Below, piece by piece: positions 7,865 to 15,927 of a DNA stretch of 64,000 nucleotides. The position numbers and the translations under genes are program-made. The notes beneath the pieces are model-generated. The model did no database searches and was not told the origin of the DNA. It was given only the letters and a program-made list of their open reading frames with translations. Origin of the DNA: Palsa-870 sp035937155 (lineage in GTDB: Bacteria; Chloroflexota; Dormibacteria; Dormibacterales; Dormibacteraceae). Each line of letters starts with the position of its first letter. Within the stretch, counting starts at the first letter, position 1. The stretch covers positions 68,408-132,407 of the forward strand of contig DASYVJ010000043.1 of assembly GCA_035937155.1 (NCBI GenBank). The letters run 5' to 3'.

Positions 7865-9010
7865 CTAGTTCGCCCGATCTACCGCCGCCGACACGCTTGC
7901 CACTATCGCCTCAGAGAGCTTTCGGAGGTCGGCGACGAGAGGGTCGCCGGGATTAGAGGTGACCAGCGGCCGGCCGCTGGCGATGGCCTGGTCTATGGCC
8001 TCCGACTTCTGCAGTACGAAGTCGGGATTGCGACCCAGCACCGCGGCCGCACTGTCGAGGTTCATCGAGTGAACTGCGCTGTAGTTGAGGATCAGCCGTG
8101 TCCGTCGCGGCGAAACGCCAAGCTTGTCGAACAGATCAAGGCAACGCCGAGTCGCTTTGAGTGAAGGCAGCGACGCCGAGGTGACCAGGCAGACAAGGTC
8201 GCTGGTATCCAGGGCAGTCAGGGTGCGTTCGCTGAACGATGCCGGCGCATCCACCAGCACGTACTCACAGGTCGCGCTCAGGCGGTCGATGGCGAGCTGA
8301 ATGGCCGGTAGGGTAACCAGCTCGGCGCGCTCGGGGACGTCGGCTCCGACCACAAGCCGGACGCTGCCGGACTCGGTGACGAAGCCTTCGAACACCGCCT
8401 CATCGAGAGGAGCCCCTGGGGACGCACGGAGGTCGGCCAGGGTCAGGTGTGGATGGAGGTTGAGATACACGGCCGAGTCGCCGAACTCGACATCGAGGTC
8501 GAGCAAACCGACGGGCCTGGAGGACTGCGCCGCCAGCAGGATGGCGGTGTTCACCGCGACGCAGGTCGTGCCAACGCCTCCCTTCGCGTGGGCGAAGAGA
8601 ATCACCTTGCCCCGATTGGCCCCTGAAGTGGCCCCCGTGGACCGGCGCAGCAGCGACTGCACCTTGGCTTCGAGGATCTCGAGCTCGAAGGGCTTTGGCA
8701 GGTAGTCGTCGGCGCCGGCTGCATACCCGGCGAGAGCGTCTGGCGCTGTGCTCAGCTCGGAGAACATCAGGATGGGGACGCCGGCAGTGCGGTGATGGCT
8801 GCGCAGTCGTGAGGTCAGCTCGATGCCGTTCAGCTCTGGCATTCGCACGTCCGTGATCACCAGGTCTGGGATCTGGTCGCGAATGAGCTGGAGCGCTTCG
8901 ACCCCATCGCTTGCGTTGCGCACGCGGTAGCCCCTCCGCTCCAGGAAACCGCCCACCATCTTCTGGATCACGCGGTCGTCGTCGATGAGGACGATGTCTT
9001 CTTCTGCCAC
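7865..9010 (-). CDS. Receiver domain fused to MinD/CpaE (TadZ)-type ATPase
   Basis: Residues 1-120 are a receiver (DIVLIDDDRVIQKMVGGFL, Asp in LVITDVRMPELNG, Lys in LPKPFELE). From about 135 a deviant Walker A (HAKGGVGTTCVAVNTAILLA) and the switch region VGLLDLDVEFGDSAVYL mark a ParA/MinD fold of the CpaE/TadZ subfamily. These proteins place pilus or chemosensory machines at a cell pole. The GTG start overlaps the cheR stop by one base (TAGTG), making this the last gene of the chemosensory operon. A plausible role is phosphorylation-dependent localisation of the array or of a pilus. No tad or pil gene is in view, so the partner is unknown. Confidence 0.88.
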   Translation of the reverse strand: MAEEDIVLIDDDRVIQKMVGGFLERRGYRVRNASDGVEALQLIRDQIPDLVITDVRMPELNGIELTSRLRSHHRTAGVPILMFSELSTAPDALAGYAAGADDYLPKPFELEILEAKVQSLLRRSTGATSGANRGKVILFAHAKGGVGTTCVAVNTAILLAAQSSRPVGLLDLDVEFGDSAVYLNLHPHLTLADLRASPGAPLDEAVFEGFVTESGSVRLVVGADVPERAELVTLPAIQLAIDRLSATCEYVLVDAPASFSERTLTALDTSDLVCLVTSASLPSLKATRRCLDLFDKLGVSPRRTRLILNYSAVHSMNLDSAAAVLGRNPDFVLQKSEAIDQAIASGRPLVTSNPGDPLVADLRKLSEAIVASVSAAVDRAN

Positions 9011-10143
9011 TACTTTGCCTCGGTCAGCTTATAGGCGATGGCGCTGGCGAGGTCGCGACGCGTGTAGCCACCGAGCCCGGAAATGTCTTCGCTGCCATCG
9101 CCTGTCATCATGGCCAATCCGGCCGCACCAAAAGCGCGCCGCGCTTCACGTGGATCGCCCGCAAGCTCGAGCGCCGCTCCCAGCTGAAAGTAGGCGATCG
9201 CCAGGTTGGGATCGAGATAGGTCGCTTGCCGGAACGCGCGAACCGCGGCACGAAGGTCGCCGTGCGCTGCGGCGAGATCACCTTCGGTCAGCAAACCATG
9301 GAGGTCGCGAGGTGGGTGGGCGTCGCTCGGACGCTTTTCCACCGGGGCGACCTTCGGCGCGGTCGCAGCAAGCCGCCGGTAGCAATGAGCACCGGCAACG
9401 CGGACGGATTCGAAATATTGCGTCATGCGTCCGGGCGAATCCGAGTGACCGAGGAAGAGGTGCCCGCCTGGAGTGATGCGCTCGGCGATGCGCTGAATAC
9501 TGGCCTCTGACTCTTCGCGGCCGAAATACATCAGTACGTTGCGGCAGAAGACCACGATTGACTCAGGCACGGTCGAGCTGGCATCGGCTCGTGCGAGGTT
9601 GTGGTGTGCGATGCGAACGTTGCGTCGAATGGAGGGAACAACCTCATAGCCGCCGGGGACTGGCGTCAGGTAACGCTTCCTGCGCTCGGGCGATAGTCCA
9701 TCGATCTCCCGCTCTGTGTAACGGGCCTTCTCGGCTTGGGCGAGTGCCTTGAACGAGACATCGGTGGCGACCACCTGCCAGTGGCGGCGACCGATCTCAT
9801 CGAGCAGCATCGCGAGGCTGTACGGCTCCTGGCCATTGCCGCAGCCGGCGCTCCACACCGTGTGAGGTGCATCAGTCTTCTGGCGCGCGATCTCGGCGAG
9901 CGCGACGAATTGCGCCGGGTCTCTAAAGAAAGCGCTGTGCTGAACCGTGACGCGATCCAACAGATCGTTGAACGCTGCCGGTTGGGTGTCGACCATGCTG
10001 ACGTAGGCCGCAACCGGAATGCCCGCGAGACTCGCGCTCTCTTGAAGCAATCTCCCGAGCCTGGCCTGGCTGGCCGGTTCTGCTTTCAGTCCCGCGCGCG
10101 AGCGAAGGAGCAGGGAGGCCTGGTCGAGTGAGGTCACGGTCAT
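9010..10143 (-). CDS. cheR: CheR methyltransferase with C-terminal TPR
   Basis: The 377-residue protein has the CheR N-terminal helical domain, SAM motif VWSAGCGNGQEPYSLAMLL (usual AGCSTGEEPYSLAM), VVATDVSFKALAQAEKARY, and the CRNVLMYF motif. After about residue 265 a TPR-like segment (GDLAAAHGDLRAAVRAFRQA, LAIAYFQLGAALELAGD) extends it beyond plain CheR. It should methylate glutamates of the MCPs encoded upstream. Its ATG overlaps the cheA stop by four bases. No CheB methylesterase gene is in the window, so demethylation must be encoded elsewhere or be absent. Confidence 0.93.
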   Translation of the reverse strand: MTVTSLDQASLLLRSRAGLKAEPASQARLGRLLQESASLAGIPVAAYVSMVDTQPAAFNDLLDRVTVQHSAFFRDPAQFVALAEIARQKTDAPHTVWSAGCGNGQEPYSLAMLLDEIGRRHWQVVATDVSFKALAQAEKARYTEREIDGLSPERRKRYLTPVPGGYEVVPSIRRNVRIAHHNLARADASSTVPESIVVFCRNVLMYFGREESEASIQRIAERITPGGHLFLGHSDSPGRMTQYFESVRVAGAHCYRRLAATAPKVAPVEKRPSDAHPPRDLHGLLTEGDLAAAHGDLRAAVRAFRQATYLDPNLAIAYFQLGAALELAGDPREARRAFGAAGLAMMTGDGSEDISGLGGYTRRDLASAIAYKLTEAK

Positions 10144-12512
10144 TTAGTAGTCGCCGCCGCAAGAGGCTTGACGCCTCTGGTGGGCGCGAAGGGGGGCCGT
10201 TCCGGCGGCCCCGACCGACCCAGGAGGCGGGAAACCGCGCTGAGGAGTCCTGCCTCGTCGAAAGAGGTCTTGATGATGTAGCCATCCGCCCCGGCGTCCA
10301 GGCCTCGCTGCTGGTCTTCAGCGCTAGCGTGCGAGGACACGATCAAAACTGGAACGTTGGCGAGTCGAGGATGTGACCTGATCCTGCTTGTGAGCTGGAA
10401 GCCGTCGAGGTTGGGCATCTCGAGGTCGGTCACCACCAGGTCGGCGGGTTCCTCGTTGAGCAGCGCGAGTGCTTCGGCTCCGTCGCTGGCCGTTCGCACG
10501 CTGTAGCCACCGCGCTCCAGTATCGATCGCTGCAGCTCGCGCACCATCAGCGTGTCGTCGACGACCATCACGCTGAGCTGAGGCGCAGCACCCACGAGCT
10601 TTTCGGAAACTCTCGAGCCAGGTTCGATAACGGCCGTGCTGCGTTCGATGAGATTCGAGACATCCAGCACGAGCAGGATGGTTCCGTTCGGCTCGATGCT
10701 CGCCCCGCTCACGGCCCTCAGGTCGCGAAGCCGGCCTGTCAATCCGCGCACGACCACGTCCCGTTTCTGAAGCACGGTCTCGACCTGGAACGCATGGGGG
10801 TTGGCCTCCGTGCCGACCAATACCCACGGCCCTGTGCCGGCATTCGGCAGACCTAGGAGCTCGGCGAGGTCGGAAACCGGCACGGCCAGCCCATCGACGA
10901 CCGCGAGCTTCTTGCCGCTGACGATCTGGACGCTCTGCGCATCCAGCATCCGGATGATTCGATGCAGTGGCAGTGCGAAGGACTGGCCACCGATCGACAC
11001 GATCAGGCACGCGACGACCGTCAGCGTGATGGGGACGATGATCCTGAACTCCGTCCCCAGGCCAGGCTGGCTCGCAACGTGGACGGTGCCGTGAACGGCT
11101 GCCACCGCGTTGGCCACAACGTCGAGTCCGACCCCACGACCCGAGGTCTCGGTGAGCGTTTTGGCCGTCGACAGCCCTGAGTGGAAGATGAGGTGCATCG
11201 ACTGTTCTTCGGTGAGGCCGCTGATATCAATCCCGCTCGCGGCCGCGGCAGCCCGCACGGCGGGTACGTTGATGCCGGCGCCATCGTCGCTGATCGCGAT
11301 GACCACCTTCGACCCGACCTGCGTTGCGTGAAGGCGCACGACGGCTTGCACCGGCTTGCCCGCGGCGACTCGTTGCTCCGGTGCCTCCACCCCATGTCCG
11401 ATTGAATTCCTCACCAGGTGGAGAAGGGGCGAGACGAGCTGCTCGAGCACCCCTCGGTCAACCTCGATGTCCTCGCCAAGCATCTCCCAGCGCACATTCT
11501 TGCCGAGGGCTCGCGCGACGTCTCGGACCGTTCGGTGGAGGATGGGGTCGAGCGTTCCGACCGGCACCATTCGAGTGCGCTCCGTGACCTCCTGAAGCTG
11601 GTTGATCACTTTCGTGAGCTCGCGATACTCGGTTATCGCGTCGGGGTCGAGGCGCAGCTCGGAACCGAATACGTGGCCGACCCTCAGCTGCGCGGCGGAC
11701 ACCTCGCCGACAAGCCGGTTGAGCTCGTCAATGCGCGCCACTGGGACCTCGAGCGTGGCGGTGTCCAGGCGCTTCCCATCGAGGGCGCGCTGGGGTGATT
11801 TCCGCTCCACGACCGGTGCCGGTGGTGTGGGTACGGGTGGTGCCGGCTCAGCGACTGATGGGATGGCAATAGCCACCTCGGCGGTAGGCGCCGCGACCGG
11901 TTGGGGCGCGACCGCTGGCGGCGCTGCCACGGGTGAGTCGGCCGGAGGTGGCGCGACTCTCGGCGCCGCTTTGGTGGCCGCTTTGGCCGGAGGCGCCGTG
12001 GGAGTAGATACCTCCCCGTTAGCCGGGGAGGACACCTTTGGGGTTCCCGCGCCCGTGGTGCGCGGGGGTAGCCCGGGTTGGGGGGTGGGCGTCGCAGGAG
12101 CGACGGAGGGAGATGTGGGTGCCGCAGGCAGGACTGGACTGCTCGGCGCCGGCGCCGGCGCCGGCTCCGTCCCAGACGTCGGCAGAAGGCGTTCCATCGC
12201 CGCCTCGTCGCTCATGTCCTGGTCGCCGCTGGACGGGCTCGCGATAAGACGGGCCAAACCGTCGACGACCAGCAGCATTGAATCTGTCAGCTCCGGGGTC
12301 GTGCGGCGTGCGCCGGACCGCAACTCGACGAGAAGGTCTTCGAGTCGGTGGGCGAGGCGGCTCACGCGCATCATCCCGACCATGCCGGCGGCCCCCTTCA
12401 TCGTGTGGGCCTCGCGAAGGATGCCGTCGATCGTGGGCTGGTCGTCGGGCGCCGACTCGAGCGCCATCAGCCCGGAGGCGATGCGTTCGAGGTGGCCCTT
12501 GGCCTCCTCCAC
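10140..12512 (-). CDS. cheA: CheA-type hybrid histidine kinase (Hpt-kinase-CheW-REC)
   Basis: The protein has 790 residues. Hpt comes first with His36 (REAHTMKGAAGMVGMMRVS). A Pro/Ala-rich linker of about 120 residues follows, then the dimerisation domain, HATPase (N-box HLVRNSIGHGVE, then ISDDGAGIN and TSGRGVGLDVV), a CheW-like domain (FALPLHRIIRML) and a C-terminal receiver (VMVVDDTLMVREL, LVVTDLEMPNLDG). The N-box has Gly where most CheA proteins have Asp (NxxDHG), but Asn and His are kept. A REP-like sequence lies inside the linker. The start is the GTG at 12512, 23 bases after cheW; similarity to Hpt begins there, and no ATG lies upstream in frame. A fused receiver is typical of Pil-Chp and ACF systems. 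Confidence 0.93.
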   Translation of the reverse strand: MEEAKGHLERIASGLMALESAPDDQPTIDGILREAHTMKGAAGMVGMMRVSRLAHRLEDLLVELRSGARRTTPELTDSMLLVVDGLARLIASPSSGDQDMSDEAAMERLLPTSGTEPAPAPAPSSPVLPAAPTSPSVAPATPTPQPGLPPRTTGAGTPKVSSPANGEVSTPTAPPAKAATKAAPRVAPPPADSPVAAPPAVAPQPVAAPTAEVAIAIPSVAEPAPPVPTPPAPVVERKSPQRALDGKRLDTATLEVPVARIDELNRLVGEVSAAQLRVGHVFGSELRLDPDAITEYRELTKVINQLQEVTERTRMVPVGTLDPILHRTVRDVARALGKNVRWEMLGEDIEVDRGVLEQLVSPLLHLVRNSIGHGVEAPEQRVAAGKPVQAVVRLHATQVGSKVVIAISDDGAGINVPAVRAAAAASGIDISGLTEEQSMHLIFHSGLSTAKTLTETSGRGVGLDVVANAVAAVHGTVHVASQPGLGTEFRIIVPITLTVVACLIVSIGGQSFALPLHRIIRMLDAQSVQIVSGKKLAVVDGLAVPVSDLAELLGLPNAGTGPWVLVGTEANPHAFQVETVLQKRDVVVRGLTGRLRDLRAVSGASIEPNGTILLVLDVSNLIERSTAVIEPGSRVSEKLVGAAPQLSVMVVDDTLMVRELQRSILERGGYSVRTASDGAEALALLNEEPADLVVTDLEMPNLDGFQLTSRIRSHPRLANVPVLIVSSHASAEDQQRGLDAGADGYIIKTSFDEAGLLSAVSRLLGRSGPPERPPFAPTRGVKPLAAATTK
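12005..12100. repeat. REP-like element inside the cheA linker
   Basis: CCTCCCCGTTAGCCGGGGAGG, followed by a GCGCCCGTGGTGCGCGGG hairpin and GGGTTGGGGGGTGGGCG, matches the intergenic REP-like family but lies within cheA. It is read through in frame, encoding a Pro/Thr/Ser-rich stretch (GLPPRTTGAGTPKVSSPANG) of the unstructured linker. Confidence 0.75.
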
Positions 12513-12535
12513 GAACAGCGGTCGGAACTCGTCTT

Positions 12536-12946
12536 CTAGCTCGCCCGTTTCAGATCTAACCGGTTCTTCACCAGCTCCTCCACATCAATGAGCACCACCA
12601 GGCGCCCACCATTGCTGTACACCCCGACCTCACCAGGTTGCGAGCCGGGACCAACCGGCTCCTCGAAGTCGGCGGCGATTGGCAGCTCTTCCGCGGCCAG
12701 GGCCACCATCTCGTCGGCGCCGCTCACCAGTACGGCAAATGGTGGCTCGTTGAGACCGCCGGTCCCCGTCAGCACCCCCGTATCGAGCATTGGGACGATC
12801 TCACCCCGAACATTGACCACACCGAGCAAACCGGGGGGCGAGAGCGGGACACGGGTCAGCAGCGGATGTCGCAGGACCTGGTGGACAGTCGCCATCGGCA
12901 CCGCGAAGAAGGCATCGTTGACCGCCATCACGAGCACACGAATCAT
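12536..12946 (-). CDS. cheW: CheW-like adaptor
   Basis: From the ATG at 12946 the protein has 136 residues and begins IRVLVMAVNDAFFAVPMATV, the first strands of a CheW SH3-like fold, with LLGVVNVRGEIVPMLD (usual GxxNLRGxxxPVxD) and a final VVLIDVEELV. I reject the 40 extra residues possible upstream because they overlap the MCP gene and have no CheW similarity. AAGGTGA, overlapping the MCP stop, serves as ribosome binding site. It couples the MCPs to CheA at the inner membrane or in a cytosolic array. Confidence 0.9.
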   Translation of the reverse strand: MIRVLVMAVNDAFFAVPMATVHQVLRHPLLTRVPLSPPGLLGVVNVRGEIVPMLDTGVLTGTGGLNEPPFAVLVSGADEMVALAAEELPIAADFEEPVGPGSQPGEVGVYSNGGRLVVLIDVEELVKNRLDLKRAS

Positions 12947-12950
12947 TCGC

Positions 12951-13751
12951 TCACCTTCTGCTCCCGCTCTCGTGCCGCCCAGCGGCGATCGCAGGCCCGG
13001 CCATTGCCAAAACGATTTCTTCAGCGGCGGCTGCCACCGCGCGACTCCTGAGCGCGGCGAGCTCAATCGCCTGCTCGACGTTCAGTGCGGCGGTCTGCTG
13101 CTGCTGCACCGCCGGCCGAACCATGTCAGTCGCGTCGGACATGGCCTGGGTCATGTTCATCCAGCGGTCCAGCTGTTCACCCCGCCGGCCGATGGCCAGC
13201 ACCGCCTCGCCGCTGGTTGTCTGGGCGCCGGCCGCGAGCGTCGCGATCTCGGCGGCCGCGGCCTTGGAACGCTCGGCCAGCCGGCGCACCTCGTCGGCGA
13301 CCACCGCAAAGCCACGCCCTGAGTCTCCAGCGCGCGCGGCCTCTATCGCCGCATTGAGCGCCAGCAGCGCGGTCTGGTCCGCGATGTCGTTGAGGAGCTC
13401 GAGCACGCTCTGGATGGCACCGACGCGCTGCGCGTTTGCCTGCGTACGATCGCTTGATGCCTGCAGGTCGGTCTGCGCGCGCTGGATGTTTGTGCGCAGC
13501 ACTCCGGCCTGGACGAGGACGCCCTCGACCGTACTCGCGATCGAGGCAGACCCGCGTACAAGCGCCTCCAGCTCAGCGGTGGCCTGGTCGGCGGCTTTGA
13601 TCTGCTCAGCGGCGGCCTTGGCTAGCGCGTCGGCGGAAAGGGACAGCCATGCGGGGGATTCCCCTGCCGGATTCGGTGCGGGCCGCTCCACGACTAGGAG
13701 GTCTGTGCCCATATCGTCTCCAACGCCGCGGCGCAGGCGACTAAGCACCAT
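12951..13751 (-). CDS. Cytosolic methyl-accepting chemotaxis protein (short)
   Basis: The 266-residue protein has no membrane segment. Its signalling hairpin is clear: DQTALLALNAAIEAARAGDS and GRGFAVVADEVRRLAERSKA. The adaptation helices around it are short, and the C-terminus ends soon after the return helix. I start it at the ATG at 13751, 11 bases inside the upstream MCP, because the junction sequence ATGGTGCTTAG matches the junctions of the other MCPs. Residues before the hairpin (ALAKAAAEQIKAADQATAELE) are amphipathic helix. It probably joins mixed arrays with the membrane MCPs. Confidence 0.88.
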   Translation of the reverse strand: MVLSRLRRGVGDDMGTDLLVVERPAPNPAGESPAWLSLSADALAKAAAEQIKAADQATAELEALVRGSASIASTVEGVLVQAGVLRTNIQRAQTDLQASSDRTQANAQRVGAIQSVLELLNDIADQTALLALNAAIEAARAGDSGRGFAVVADEVRRLAERSKAAAAEIATLAAGAQTTSGEAVLAIGRRGEQLDRWMNMTQAMSDATDMVRPAVQQQQTAALNVEQAIELAALRSRAVAAAAEEIVLAMAGPAIAAGRHESGSRR

Positions 13752-14745
13752 GGACCCCCTCTCGTCTCTGGCCGGGCAGGCCAAGCGCATCGATGGATCG
13801 TGCGAGGTCTGAGCCGAACGAAGCCTGAGCGGCCGCAATGGAGTTGACCTCCTGGGCAAGAGCCACAATGGCGAGACCCTTGTCCGCGATCAGTTGAACA
13901 GCGAGCCTGACGCCGTCAGAGGCGACGTGCTGCTGCTGCATCAGCGGCTGCACGCTTCCACTTGTTTCGGCCATCGCCCGGGTCATGTTGATCCAGCCCT
14001 CCAGCTGTTTTCCGCGCCGCTCGATGGCGATGACCAGGTCATGGCTGGTGGCCTGCCCGCCCTGGGCGAGCGTCGCTATCTGGGCAGCAGCAGCCTTGGA
14101 GCGCTCAGCCAGCCTGCGCACCTCATCGGCAACAACGGCAAAGCCACGACCACTCTCCCCAGCGCGAGCGGCTTCAATCGCTGCATTCAGCGCGAGCAGA
14201 GCGGTCTGGTCCGCGATGTCGTTGAGGAGGTCGATAGCGCCCTCGATCTCATCGAGGCGCCTCGCGTTCGCAAGCTGGCCATCGCTCGACGCAACCAGTT
14301 CCGCTTGGACGCCTTTGATGTTGGCGATCAGATCTCCTGCCTGAGCGATGACGCTTGCGACCGAATCCGCAACTGATGTGGAGCTGCCGGCAATCGTCTC
14401 CAGCTCCGCCGAAGTCTGGTCGACGGCCTGGGTCTGCTCCGCGGTTGCCGTGGCGAGCTCTTGGGCCGAATGCGACAGCCGCGTGGTGGATTCGCCGGCC
14501 TCGCCGCGTAGCCGGGACAGCTCCAGGACGAGACGGTCGAGAAGCGCGTTGAGATACGACTCGCGAGCGCGCCAACCCATCATCCAGCCGAAAAGGCTGT
14601 GCCCGGGTTTTCGCGCGACCACAGTCGCAGGCGGCTGATCGGGCACGTCCTGCCAACCTGGTCTTGTCTCCTCCGGCTTAACGACGCGGATGTGCGGGGC
14701 AACTTCGCGACCACTGCTGCTGCGTTGGGTCTCGCTAAGCGCCAT
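13741..14745 (-). CDS. Cytosolic methyl-accepting chemotaxis protein
   Basis: This 334-residue protein lacks convincing transmembrane helices. The short hydrophobic FGWMMGW at about residue 55 is too short to span. The hairpin reads DQTALLALNAAIEAARAGES, then GRGFAVVADEVRRLAERSKA. The flanking Ala/Gln/Ser helices carry possible methylation sites (TAEQTQAVDQTSAELE). It begins ATGGCGCTTAG, 12 bases after the previous MCP stop at 14758, and overlaps the next MCP by 11 bases. Input may come through mixed receptor arrays, since it has no recognised sensor domain. Confidence 0.9.
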   Translation of the reverse strand: MALSETQRSSSGREVAPHIRVVKPEETRPGWQDVPDQPPATVVARKPGHSLFGWMMGWRARESYLNALLDRLVLELSRLRGEAGESTTRLSHSAQELATATAEQTQAVDQTSAELETIAGSSTSVADSVASVIAQAGDLIANIKGVQAELVASSDGQLANARRLDEIEGAIDLLNDIADQTALLALNAAIEAARAGESGRGFAVVADEVRRLAERSKAAAAQIATLAQGGQATSHDLVIAIERRGKQLEGWINMTRAMAETSGSVQPLMQQQHVASDGVRLAVQLIADKGLAIVALAQEVNSIAAAQASFGSDLARSIDALGLPGQRREGVHGA

Positions 14746-14757
14746 GAATCGTCTCTC

Positions 14758-15927
14758 TCAACTCTGGTGATCCCCGGAGCCGGACAGCTCGGCGGCGAGC
14801 CGATCCTGTCGGGACGCCGAAAGTGCGATCTCCTCGGCGGTCGCGGCAACCGAACGGCTGCTTTCCGCGATGTGCTCGATCGCTGCCACCGCCTGGTCGA
14901 CCGTGGACCGCTGCACCTGGGTGGCAAGCTGGACCTGGCCACTCGCCTCGGCCATCGTGCCCATCATTGACAGCCAGAGCTCCATCTGCACAGCCCGACG
15001 CTCGACCGCCATCACTGTTGCCCTGCTCTGGACCTGGGCGCCTTCGACCAGCGCGCCGATCTGTGCGGCCGCGGCCTTGGAGCGCTCGGCCAGGCGCCGC
15101 ACCTCGTCATCGACCACAGCGAAACCCCGGCCGCTCTCACCAGCTCGAGCCGCCTCGATCGCTGCGTTGAGAGCGAGCAGGTTGGTCTGGTCGGCGATGT
15201 CGTTGATCAGGACGAGGATGCCCTCGATCTCGCCAACGCGTTTCGCCAACGTCACGACTCGATCGGCCGACTCTGCCAGCTCGCCCTGCGCCGTCGCGAT
15301 CTTGGCCCTCACGTCACCCGCCTGGGTGGCGACTCCGGCGGCCGTCTCCGCGATGGAGATTGATGTCCGCGAGAGCTCTTCCATGCTCGCCGACGTCTCG
15401 CTTGTGGCGGTGGTCTGCTCCAGCGTCGCAGCAGCGAGCCGGTCTGCCGCTTCGGCGAGACTGGCGGCCGCCAGGGAGACTTCGCCGCCGAGGCCGACCT
15501 GCATGCCGGCCAGTCGGTCGAGCATTGAGTTAAACGTCTGACCCAGCTGACGCATCTCGGTGCTCCCGCTCGGTGTCACCCGCGCGGAGAGGTCGCCTGA
15601 CTCGGCTTGCGCGGCGACCAGCGATAGAGCTACGACGGGACGGATCATCAAGCGGGCCGCCAGGCCGGTGACGCCGACGAGAAGAACGGTGGCCACGATC
15701 TCCGGTCCGATTCCCCAACGCGCGAGCACATTGGGGATCAGGCCGGCGATGATGAAGAAGGGGAGGGTAACCCCGAGCAAGCTGATCAGCATCCTCACGA
15801 AGAAGCTGTTCAACGGCTTCTCACGCTTCGCGCTCGCGAGTGGTTCGGATTGGTCCACAGGCGCAAGCTTCACGACGCGCAGTTTCGCCGGGCCGATCTC
15901 CGAGTAGGCGGGCTGCTTAAGTGCCAC
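14758..15927 (-). CDS. Membrane methyl-accepting chemotaxis protein with HAMP, no large sensor
   Basis: From the GTG at 15927 the protein has 389 residues. Two closely spaced hydrophobic helices (MLISLLGVTLPFFIIAGLIP and IVATVLLVGVTGLAARLMI) form a hairpin with almost no periplasmic loop. HAMP follows (RPVVALSLVAAQAESGDLSARV), then the signalling hairpin (DQTNLLALNAAIEAARAGES; GRGFAVVDDEVRRLAERS, with Asp where the paralogues have Ala). The GTG sits in GTGGCACTTAA, 11 bases inside the upstream MCP, as at the other junctions. The lack of a ligand domain suggests it senses membrane state or energy, or relies on partner MCPs. Confidence 0.9.
   Translation of the reverse strand: MALKQPAYSEIGPAKLRVVKLAPVDQSEPLASAKREKPLNSFFVRMLISLLGVTLPFFIIAGLIPNVLARWGIGPEIVATVLLVGVTGLAARLMIRPVVALSLVAAQAESGDLSARVTPSGSTEMRQLGQTFNSMLDRLAGMQVGLGGEVSLAAASLAEAADRLAAATLEQTTATSETSASMEELSRTSISIAETAAGVATQAGDVRAKIATAQGELAESADRVVTLAKRVGEIEGILVLINDIADQTNLLALNAAIEAARAGESGRGFAVVDDEVRRLAERSKAAAAQIGALVEGAQVQSRATVMAVERRAVQMELWLSMMGTMAEASGQVQLATQVQRSTVDQAVAAIEHIAESSRSVAATAEEIALSASRQDRLAAELSGSGDHQS

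Noticed and set aside
11602..12591. Long plus-strand ORF (329 codons) opposite cheA
   Set aside because: It is the mirror of the GC-rich cheA and its Pro/Ala linker, has low-complexity Gly/Ala/Ser content, and shows no domain. Similar shadows lie opposite the MCP genes and the kinase at 57364.
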